This document shows, piece by piece, positions 1 through 4,277 of a stretch of 5,679 nt of DNA; positions within the stretch are counted from its first letter, which is position 1, and every line of letters begins with the position of its first letter. The stretch is taken from positions 1 to 5,679 of the forward strand of contig JAFAVN010000321.1 of assembly GCA_019242435.1 (NCBI GenBank), read 5' to 3'. This DNA comes from Verrucomicrobiota bacterium. GTDB taxonomy: Bacteria; Verrucomicrobiota; Verrucomicrobiia; Chthoniobacterales; JAFAMB01. Below the pieces are notes generated by a model, which did no database searches, was not told the DNA's origin, and was given only the letters and a program-made list of their open reading frames with translations. The position numbers were made by a program, and so were the translations under genes.

Positions 1-570
1 TATCGCGGCTCCCGTCATACCGAGAGTGACCTGCCAACGATACGGTTTAAGGTAACCGAGAAGACGCCACACGATGGCCAATCGGTTAGTATTTACCGAG
101 GCTTGCGCTTCTTTGATGGGCCTTACCATCGACTGGCGGTAGTCATCTTGTAACTCGAGAGATTCACCCTCCGATTGCTGCCGGATGGCGAACAGCACGT
201 GACTGATAGCCTGGCGTTGCCGGTGACTATAACGAAGGGTTGCGAACGGGTGTTCTTCGTCACAAACCAGGAAATGGATAACCGTGCAGCTTAGCCCCGG
301 TTCTTCGATAATCTTCGTCAAGCGCGATCGCGGAATCACTCGGATCTGTTCGTCGGCGGCCCGATCCGCTGCTCGAACGACTGCGAGATAGTTGACAGTT
401 AATGCTATCCAGTTTTGGCAGAGACGCAGCGACGAATCGAGATCGGTTAAGCCGTATAGCTGGACGCTTTCACCGGTACAGGCACGCTCGAGCCGGTCGC
501 GAACGTCGCGAGGGATCGTATCCGGTTGATCGAGATAGCGATCAAAAAGTTGAGACGTGGGGTCAAGCAT
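1..570 (-). CDS. ABC exporter, N-terminal part (PH-like region plus start of membrane domain), partial
   Basis: An open frame of 190 codons runs from ATG at 570 leftwards and leaves the window without a stop, so the C-terminal part (membrane and ATPase domains) is missing. Residues about 40-135 look like a PH/GRAM-type beta domain: a 'WIALTVNYLAVV' strand pair (54-65), then 'RVIPRSRLTKI' (77-87) and a closing strand-helix 'FATLRYSHRQRQAISHVLF' (109-127). A linker follows. Residues about 164-190 (LAIVWRLLGYLKPYRWQ, then VTLGMTGAAI) match the elbow helix and start of TM1 in ABC-type exporters fused to an ATPase. Known members of this family are homo- or heterodimeric exporters in the inner membrane; the substrate cannot be told. 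The frame is open upstream to a stop at 655-657, but only ATT and CTG lie there, so ATG 570 is preferred although it lacks a clear Shine-Dalgarno. The ABC assignment rests on about 25 residues and is strong but not final; the PH-like reading is fold-level inference. Confidence 0.8.
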   Translation of the reverse strand, partial: MLDPTSQLFDRYLDQPDTIPRDVRDRLERACTGESVQLYGLTDLDSSLRLCQNWIALTVNYLAVVRAADRAADEQIRVIPRSRLTKIIEEPGLSCTVIHFLVCDEEHPFATLRYSHRQRQAISHVLFAIRQQSEGESLELQDDYRQSMVRPIKEAQASVNTNRLAIVWRLLGYLKPYRWQVTLGMTGAAI

Positions 571-607
571 AAGCGTAGAGATGTAGACAATAGTGTGAGT
601 TGCCAGA

Positions 608-619
608 CACGAGAACGTG
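608..619. other. Small hairpin ahead of the exporter gene
   Basis: CACG (608-611) and CGTG (616-619) can pair around the loop AGAA. It is only a 4-bp stem and is listed because it is the third hairpin in a row in the spacer between the small ORF and the exporter gene. It could easily be chance. Confidence 0.25.
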
Positions 620-635
620 CGGCGCGCGTGGGTCC

Positions 636-654
636 CAGCCGGAGAGACCGGCTG
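636..654. repeat. Hairpin B: 7-bp G+C-rich stem
   Basis: CAGCCGG (636-642) and CCGGCTG (648-654) are perfect inverted arms around a 5-nt loop AGAGA. Only two bases separate it from the hairpin at 657-676. No T-run follows on either strand, so it is not a standard intrinsic terminator. On the minus strand it lies between the small ORF and the exporter gene, where it could stabilise or separate two parts of a transcript. Confidence 0.6.
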
Positions 655-656
655 CT

Positions 657-676
657 AACGAACTGCCTAGTTCGTT
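657..676. repeat. Hairpin A: 8-bp stem directly after the small ORF
   Basis: AACGAACT (657-664) and AGTTCGTT (669-676) are perfect inverted arms around a 4-nt loop GCCT. On the minus strand the stem begins one base after the stop codon of the 30-residue ORF. Such a position is typical of a 3'-end stabilising or terminating stem, but no U-tract follows. Confidence 0.6.
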
Positions 677-677
677 G

Positions 678-770
678 TCAGCCTAAGGCCGTTCCAAAAA
701 CCGGAAAGAGGGACATTCCGCCATAGGCTTCCGCGACGCATTTCAGATTGATGCCGGCGAAGTTGATCAT
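678..770 (-). CDS. Possible small protein of 30 residues, unknown function
   Basis: ATG at 770 opens a 30-codon frame that ends in TGA at 678-680. I do not recognise the product. It begins MINFAGINLKCVAEAYGG and ends MSLFPVFGTALG; it has one Cys (11), a Gly-Gly pair (17-18) and a hydrophobic, glycine-containing C-terminal third. The main support is the ribosome binding site: AGGAG lies exactly 7 nt upstream of the ATG, better than for any other gene in this window. A strong hairpin begins one base after the stop, and the next gene on the same strand is an ABC exporter. A leader peptide, an exported peptide or a chance ORF are all possible. The GG pair recalls double-glycine leaders, but the usual hydrophobic position -4 is Ala and the conserved pattern is otherwise poor. 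Without homologues the coding status stays open. Confidence 0.45.
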   Translation of the reverse strand: MINFAGINLKCVAEAYGGMSLFPVFGTALG

Positions 771-776
771 GGCGTG

Positions 777-785
777 TCTCCTCTC
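777..785 (-). promoter_or_regulatory. Strong Shine-Dalgarno for the small ORF
   Basis: The minus strand reads GAGAGGAGA, with the AGGAG core at 778-782 and a 7-nt spacer to the ATG at 770. Spacing and match are near ideal. It is the main reason to take the 30-codon ORF seriously. Confidence 0.55.
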
Positions 786-905
786 GGACTCCGCGGGAAG
801 AAAACAGAAGCGCCGGGAATTAGCAAGTGGAAAGTAGCCGGACTCGCCCCAAGCTCGCTCCGGAATAGCAGAAAGCAGAGCAAGCTTGATCGGCCCAGGC
901 GCGCT

Positions 906-923
906 GGACCGGTCAACCGGTCC
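906..923. repeat. Perfect 8-bp inverted repeat at the tip of the element
   Basis: GGACCGGT (906-913) and ACCGGTCC (916-923) flank CA. As RNA or cruciform this gives a 7-bp stem with a 4-nt loop. The same bases also contain a direct repeat of ACCGGTC. It could be a protein-binding palindrome or the apex of the larger stem. Confidence 0.5.
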
Positions 924-925
924 TC

Positions 926-953
926 TGCTATGTGCTATGTGCTATCTGCTATT
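926..953. repeat. Heptamer tandem repeat, four units of TGCTATN
   Basis: TGCTAT occurs at 926-931, 933-938, 940-945 and 947-952, each followed by one variable base (G, G, C, T), which gives an exact 7-bp period. The left arm of the surrounding inverted repeat carries two related units in reverse complement (TGCTTTC TGCTATT). Short heptanucleotide repeats in spacers are known from some bacteria, notably cyanobacteria; their role is unclear. Confidence 0.7.
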
Positions 954-968
954 CGGAGCGAGCTCCGA
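953..968. terminator. Hairpin right after the kinase gene stop, possible weak terminator
   Basis: TCGGAG (953-958) and CTCCGA (963-968) pair around CGAG. On the minus strand it begins two bases after the TAG stop of the RsbW-like gene (971-973). It lacks a T-run, so intrinsic termination is doubtful. It competes with the long outer stem at 945-964, so two alternative folds are possible. Confidence 0.35.
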
Positions 969-970
969 CG

Positions 971-1480
971 CTAACGCTTAGGCTCTGTACTATTGCGGTG
1001 GCTACTACTTTGACTCTCGGGGCCTGCCCGCTCGCCCGTCCGGCGCCGCCTTTGCTTGGTGACCTGGCTCGACATGAGGAGGTTCTCAGGGGCGAACTTG
1101 GTTAACACCAGCATGGTGCCCTGGCGCCTCCGCTGGTAATCGACCTGGTCGAACGCGTGATGAATCAAATGGAGCCCGAGACCGCCAGGCCGGACATGAT
1201 CGAGCGGCCGTCCTTGAACTTTGGCAGCTTCAGCTTGTTCACCGTAGTCTCGCAACCGAAATCGGACACCTTTAGGATGACTCTCAAGCGCGAGTGTAAT
1301 CAGTTTGTCCTCTGCTAAGTGATAAGCGTGTCGGATGATATTAGTGCAGGCCTCGTCGATGCCTAATACCATCAGATCGACTTGCCGGTTAGGGAAGCCC
1401 CGGTCCTGCAAAAATTGGCGCACACAATTTCGGACCAGTCCAAGATTAGCTGGATGGCTGGCGAACTCGAGCTTCTTCAT
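971..1480 (-). CDS. Anti-sigma factor / serine kinase, RsbW-like (HATPase_c_2)
   Basis: This 169-residue cytoplasmic protein carries the GHKL ATP-binding fold of RsbW/SpoIIAB-type kinases. The N box is 'DEACTNIIRHAY' (42-53; Glu43 and Asn47 correspond to the catalytic and Mg-binding positions). The G1 box is 'RDYG' (77-80, Asp78) and the G2 box 'PGGLGLHLI' (98-106). Such proteins bind a sigma factor or another regulator and phosphorylate a STAS-domain antagonist. Its ATG overlaps the stop of the phosphatase gene in ATGA (1477-1480), so the two are translationally coupled. The domain should end near residue 130; about 38 further residues (from around 132) are basic and Ser-rich, with RRRR at 144-147, and look disordered. 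That tail is unusual for the family. The partner sigma factor or STAS protein is not in this window. Family assignment is firm; the target is unknown. Confidence 0.93.
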   Translation of the reverse strand: MKKLEFASHPANLGLVRNCVRQFLQDRGFPNRQVDLMVLGIDEACTNIIRHAYHLAEDKLITLALESHPKGVRFRLRDYGEQAEAAKVQGRPLDHVRPGGLGLHLIHHAFDQVDYQRRRQGTMLVLTKFAPENLLMSSQVTKQRRRRTGERAGPESQSSSHRNSTEPKR

Positions 1481-2769
1481 TTCAAACCTATAGCTAAAAT
1501 CGTCAAATCGTCGTACGGTGCGACTTCCCCTCTGTGCTCAGCCTCGGCCTTGATCAAGCCCGCGACTAGGGCAGAGGAATTTTCAATCGGTTCAGACAGT
1601 GCCTTGGTAATTCGCTTGAGAGAGAAGCTCTGTCTGGAGGCATTAAACGACTCGAGCAAGCCGTCGGTATAAATTACAACGTGGGACCGTGGCAGTAATC
1701 GCATCTGGTTAACCTCGTAGGTTTGATCTCGAACAATACCTAGTGGTGGCGCGGCCAAAATCTCCGGCTGCTCTACTGAGCCGTCTGGTAACCTGAGTAG
1801 AGGCGGGAGATGGCCGGCAACAGCAAATTCAATGAACCGCTGGTTTGGGATAATCTTTCCCAGAATAGCAGTGATAAACATTCCCCGGACGGTGCGAGCA
1901 CATATCCGGGCATTCCACTTGGCCAAGGCATCTGCCGGCGACATCCCCGGGTGAACAATGAGCCGCAGCATGCTGATAGCTTGAGCCATCAGTAAGGCAG
2001 CCGACACCCCTTTTCCGGCAACATCACCAACCACAAAATAGAATTCGTGGTCCTTCCTTTCGAACACGTCATAGAAATCGCCGGCAATATTGCCCGCCGG
2101 CCGGTAATGCGCCGCGAGACTAAGCAGTGCTGTTGACGGCAGCACGTCGGGTAAGAAAGAGTGTTGGATCTCCGTGGCCAGGGTCAAATCCCTCTCCAGT
2201 TGCTTGCGTTCGCGTTCGCGTACAATAGCCCGCATTTTGGCAATGGCGGTTGCGACCAGGTTGCCATAGGCCTCGAATGCCTCCAGATCGAGATGGTCAA
2301 ACTGCGGTTTGTCCAACGGATTTAAGACTTGTAATACCCCTATCTCGGTCTCTTGCTGAAAGAGCGGAATACAGAGGATGGATCGCGTCATGAACCCAGA
2401 GGTGCGATCCAGTTCCGGGTAAAATCGGGAGTCCTGATAAGCATCGATCACCAGAACGCTTTTCCGATGTTCGCGCACCCAGCTGGCGATACCGCGGCCG
2501 CGAGGAATCTTGACCGGATGAGCAAGTGCTTCACCGACCGGCCCTCTGGCGATAGTAAGTTCGAGATCGCCAGTTGTCTCATTAATTAGAAATAAGGAAC
2601 TGGCCTCGGCATGCATGACGCGCCCCGCTACATCCAGAATAGCGCTAAGCAGCTCATTAAAATCGGTAATCGAGTTGATCAAGGCACTAACCTCAACTAG
2701 CCCTCGATAGATATTCACTGAGCGCTCGAGCTCATCGGTGGTGGCCAGCATGGTGGCCCAGTATATCAT
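1477..2769 (-). CDS. GAF-domain PP2C phosphatase, RsbU/SpoIIE type
   Basis: The 430-residue protein has a GAF sensor domain (about 25-178, with 'ASSLFLINETTGDLEL' at 56-71 and 'GVLQVLNP' at 144-151). A charged helical linker (about 178-200) leads to 'ATEIQHSFLP' (198-207) and a PP2C/SpoIIE phosphatase domain to the end. The metal-binding aspartates are all kept: 'AGDFYD' (229-234), 'GDVAGKGV' (248-255), 'TDG' (368-370) and 'DDLT' (420-423); 'AGHLPP' (318-323) is also typical. Proteins of this type dephosphorylate a STAS antagonist so that it can capture the RsbW-like kinase, encoded immediately downstream. The GAF domain would tie this to a small ligand or redox signal, which cannot be named. 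There are no membrane segments, so it is cytoplasmic. ATG 2769 has no clear Shine-Dalgarno; ATG 2751 (residue 7) is an alternative start. Length and order are normal for the family. Confidence 0.95.
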   Translation of the reverse strand: MIYWATMLATTDELERSVNIYRGLVEVSALINSITDFNELLSAILDVAGRVMHAEASSLFLINETTGDLELTIARGPVGEALAHPVKIPRGRGIASWVREHRKSVLVIDAYQDSRFYPELDRTSGFMTRSILCIPLFQQETEIGVLQVLNPLDKPQFDHLDLEAFEAYGNLVATAIAKMRAIVRERERKQLERDLTLATEIQHSFLPDVLPSTALLSLAAHYRPAGNIAGDFYDVFERKDHEFYFVVGDVAGKGVSAALLMAQAISMLRLIVHPGMSPADALAKWNARICARTVRGMFITAILGKIIPNQRFIEFAVAGHLPPLLRLPDGSVEQPEILAAPPLGIVRDQTYEVNQMRLLPRSHVVIYTDGLLESFNASRQSFSLKRITKALSEPIENSSALVAGLIKAEAEHRGEVAPYDDLTILAIGLK

Positions 2770-2811
2770 GGGTAGATGATGCGCAACAGCTACGGTGGAA
2801 GCAGATAGGAT

Positions 2812-2989
2812 CTAGGAGGCGGTGCGATAAGTCGTCCGTTCGGCTGCGCCGAGCCGCGAGTAAATGCGCACAATGAACACAGTAGACCCTTGAACTCGGC
2901 CATCGTGTCCACTTGGTCCATCATGTCCACTATGTCGAGATCTTTGGCCGGTAGCGACTGGGTTGCCGACCCATCGCACCGCCTTCTAG
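2812..2989. repeat. 178-bp inverted-repeat element (MITE-like) in the divergent spacer
   Basis: The left arm (2812-2834) and right arm (2967-2989) are complementary at 20 of 23 positions. The outer 17 bases of the left arm, CTAGGAGGCGGTGCGAT, match the reverse complement of the right arm with one difference, which would be a G-U pair in RNA. The outermost CTAG is its own reverse complement, so it could be a 4-bp target duplication rather than part of the arm. Inside lie a small stem TCGGC/GCCGA (2840-2852), a nested CGGCCA/TGGCCG pair (2897-2902 and 2945-2950) and 9-bp tandem repeats. No ORF is visible inside. It could be a non-autonomous mobile element or a structured RNA. Confidence 0.7.
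2898..2942. repeat. 9-bp tandem repeat, about five units of GTCCAYYAT
   Basis: The units are GGCCATCGT (2898), GTCCACTTG (2907), GTCCATCAT (2916), GTCCACTAT (2925) and a decayed GTCGAGATC (2934). The three central ones share GTCCA. They sit in the loop formed by the nested CGGCCA/TGGCCG pair within the larger inverted-repeat element. Confidence 0.65.
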
Positions 2990-3025
2990 CTACCAGTTCC
3001 TAACTCCTTCTTCCGCTGTTTTTCC

Positions 3026-3047
3026 CAACATTCTCTCAGAGATGTTG
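3026..3047. promoter_or_regulatory. Palindrome overlapping the -35 box, operator candidate
   Basis: CAACAT-T-CTCT (3026-3036) and AGAG-ATGTTG (3038-3047) are inverted arms of 10 bp with one extra T in the left arm and a central C. The right arm overlaps the first three bases of the proposed -35 box (3045-3050), where a bound repressor would block RNA polymerase. Read as RNA, the stem is followed after three bases by six T (3051-3056), so a weak intrinsic terminator or attenuator on the plus strand is an alternative. No plus-strand gene lies just upstream in the window, which favours the operator reading. Confidence 0.45.
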
Positions 3048-3073
3048 CCATTTTTTCTCAAGGAGAGTATAGA
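3045..3073 (+). promoter_or_regulatory. Sigma70-like promoter for the PepSY-like gene
   Basis: TTGCCA (3045-3050) matches the -35 consensus in five of six positions. TATAGA (3068-3073) matches the -10 consensus in four of six, and the spacer is exactly 17 bp. The expected transcription start near 3080 lies only about six bases before the ATG at 3086, so the mRNA would be almost leaderless. This fits the lack of a properly spaced Shine-Dalgarno. Confidence 0.55.
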
Positions 3074-3085
3074 TTCGGGCTTGTT

Positions 3086-4084
3086 ATGCGCTGTTGGCGG
3101 TTCGTTTTCGCGATAATTATCGTATCAGGCCTGTCGAACGAGGTTACTCGCGCTCAGGTCACGGCTTATGCCGCTTTGCGAACGCTAGGTTCGGCGAAAG
3201 GGGAAAAGGCGCTGAGCCAGATTTTGTCGGTTTCAAGTGAAGGTACAACGACTCAACCAAGCCATTGGAGGGTCTGCCTTGATGACCCGGCTGCTCGAGG
3301 TGGTGTGAGAGAACTCGAGATCACCGGCAACCAAATCACTTCCGAACGCACACCAGTAAGATCTGAGTGGGCTGGCGGAAAAGAGATGGATCTGACGCAG
3401 CTCAATCTCGATTCGGACGGGGCCTACCAAGTGGCCGATCAGGAAGCACAGAAGAAGGCTATCAATTTTTCCGCTGTCCACTATCAGTTGGCGATTGATT
3501 CGCAGACTGGCCAGCCAGGTTGGACGTTGCAGCTGTTAGATACCGGAAATCAAGCCGTGGGTGCTGTTAAGATCAACGCGGATTCCGGGAACCTGGTTAG
3601 CAGCAATTGGGGACAACAAGTTCCTAATGCGGTGGTCGACCGGAGAGCTGAGCCAAACCAGGATGAGCGGTTTTTAGATAGTGGTGACTCGCAACCAGCG
3701 GCCCGGCATCATCCTGACAATGGGCCCGGTGGGGGCGTAGCGGTGGCCAGGTCAGTTCCGGACCAAGATTATCAAAACCCCCGCTACTCCGAGCCTCGGG
3801 AAGAGCCGGATAATTCTACCCCGGATTCCGGGTCAGGCTCGATCAATGACCGTGCTCACCGATACGCTGAAGGCGCCGAGAATTTCGGCCTTTCCGTCGT
3901 GCACAGAATCGAACGCCCGTTCCTGCGGGCCGGCGGCTGGATCCAGAAAAAGGTTACGGGACGCGACACCATCAGCCCCCCGTCCAACAACAGATCTGAC
4001 GACGACGAAGACGACGATAACGACAACAATACCAGCAACGCACGAGATCAATACAGCAGACCGGTGCATCCGGTGCCGGAATAG
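3086..4084 (+). CDS. Exported PepSY-like protein with acidic disordered tail, function unknown
   Basis: The 332-residue protein starts with a Sec-type signal peptide: a basic start, a hydrophobic core FVFAIIIVSG (6-15) and a likely cut after TRA at 23. The region about 58-175 resembles two PepSY-like beta-helix-beta units: 'HWRVCLDDPAARGGVRELEI' (60-79), and a second with helix 'AYQVADQEAQKKAI' (113-126) followed by 'YQLAIDSQTGQPGWTLQLLD' (133-152) and 'GAVKINADSGNLVSS' (159-173). PepSY domains often bind or inhibit other proteins outside the cytoplasm; no enzyme motif is seen. From about 180 on the chain is rich in Pro, Asp, Arg and Ser and looks disordered, with an acidic run DDDEDDDND at 305-313. 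A short amphipathic stretch (264-290) interrupts it. ATG 3086 is the only sensible start; no in-frame start codon precedes it nearby. It is transcribed divergently from the phosphatase operon. CDS status is well supported by the signal peptide and domain; the PepSY assignment is moderate. Confidence 0.82.
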   Translation: MRCWRFVFAIIIVSGLSNEVTRAQVTAYAALRTLGSAKGEKALSQILSVSSEGTTTQPSHWRVCLDDPAARGGVRELEITGNQITSERTPVRSEWAGGKEMDLTQLNLDSDGAYQVADQEAQKKAINFSAVHYQLAIDSQTGQPGWTLQLLDTGNQAVGAVKINADSGNLVSSNWGQQVPNAVVDRRAEPNQDERFLDSGDSQPAARHHPDNGPGGGVAVARSVPDQDYQNPRYSEPREEPDNSTPDSGSGSINDRAHRYAEGAENFGLSVVHRIERPFLRAGGWIQKKVTGRDTISPPSNNRSDDDEDDDNDNNTSNARDQYSRPVHPVPE

Positions 4085-4092
4085 GTGCCGCC

Positions 4093-4106
4093 CTTCGGAT
4101 GCGAAG
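4093..4106 (+). terminator. Small hairpin after the PepSY-like gene
   Basis: CTTCG (4093-4097) and CGAAG (4102-4106) pair around GATG, eight bases after the TAG stop. The stem is short and no T-run follows, so it is only a weak terminator candidate. Confidence 0.25.
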
Positions 4107-4130
4107 TTCGAGGTTTGAAGTTGGTAGTTG
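4103..4130. repeat. Heptamer tandem repeat, four units of GAAGTTN
   Basis: The units GAAGTTC, GAGGTTT, GAAGTTG and GTAGTTG run head to tail from 4103 with an exact 7-bp period. The sequence differs from the TGCTATN heptamers at 926-953, but the period and the spacer location are the same. A loosely similar sequence (GGTAGCTAG in reverse complement) lies at 2987-2995. Confidence 0.55.
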
Positions 4131-4209
4131 CGGCCTTTGCTGCTCAGAGCGTGCGGCCAGCTTCAGCAGTCGAAGAGTTTGGGCGATATTCGTCCGTGGA
4201 CTTTGAGAC

Positions 4210-4277
4210 AGCCGGGCGTGAGATCCCGATCATGGTGGGGCGAAAACCTGGCGCGGCCTCTCACGCCTTCGCCGGCT
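4210..4277. terminator. Long stem spanning the secDF stop codon
   Basis: AGCCGG (4210-4215) pairs with CCGGCT (4272-4277), and GCGTGAGA (4216-4223) pairs with TCTCACGC (4259-4266). This gives 14 bp in total with a 5-nt bulge on one side and a 35-nt loop. The right half lies in the last codons and stop of secDF. On the minus strand it would fold at the end of the secDF mRNA and could protect the 3' end or promote termination; there is no U-tract. It also lies between convergent genes, where it could serve both. Confidence 0.45.

Larger units (their letters stand above)
852..964. repeat. 113-bp inverted-repeat element between operon and small ORF
   Basis: The outer arms are 852-872 and 945-964: 20 bases pair with a single bulged G in the left arm (AGCTCGCTCC, then G, then GAATAGCAGA). 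A second pairing follows inside, AGCAGAG (874-880) with CTCTGCT (923-929), leaving an unpaired 3'-side bulge at 930-944. The tip holds a further perfect 8-bp inverted repeat, GGACCGGT/ACCGGTCC (906-923). It starts just downstream of the kinase gene stop on the minus strand. It may act as a structured 3' UTR or be a small mobile or dispersed repeat (MITE- or REP-like). No ORF is evident inside. Confidence 0.65.
4085..4260. other. Spacer between convergent genes
   Basis: This 176-bp spacer separates the ends of the PepSY-like gene and secDF. Apart from the hairpin at 4093-4106, the heptamers at 4103-4130 and the left arm of the stem at 4210-4277, I see no gene, promoter or T-rich terminator. 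A small plus-strand frame runs through it into secDF but has no coding support. Confidence 0.5.

Noticed and set aside
678..770. Small ORF as a PQQ precursor or a classical double-glycine bacteriocin
   Set aside because: The Glu-x3-Tyr pattern of PqqA is absent. The GG pair lacks the usual leader pattern, and the neighbouring exporter shows no C39 peptidase domain at its N-terminus.
526..974. Two plus-strand frames of 66 codons (526-726 and 774-974)
   Set aside because: They run across hairpins and repeat DNA, have no ribosome binding site and yield Arg-rich or Ser-rich chains without a domain. The first overlaps the start of the exporter gene on the other strand.
1382..2589. Short frames within the phosphatase and kinase genes, on both strands
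   Set aside because: They are shadows of two well-supported genes with complete motifs and show no domain of their own.
2760..2786. TATACT (2760-2765, minus) with TTGCGC (2781-2786) as promoter of the phosphatase operon
   Set aside because: The -35 match is poor, the spacer is only 15 bp, and the -10 lies inside the proposed coding start; it would work only with the start at 2751. Too weak to list.
2898..2942. CRISPR array
   Set aside because: Units are 9 bp, directly adjacent and without spacers; no cas gene is nearby.
3060..3067. AAGGAGAG as the ribosome binding site for the PepSY-like gene
   Set aside because: It lies 18 bases from the ATG, which is too far, and no in-frame start codon is closer. 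It fits better as promoter spacer.
3233..4118. Frames opposite to or shifted within the PepSY-like gene
   Set aside because: The sense frame has a signal peptide and domain pattern. The Ser- or Val-rich products of the others reflect the GAC repeat of the acidic tail read in other frames.
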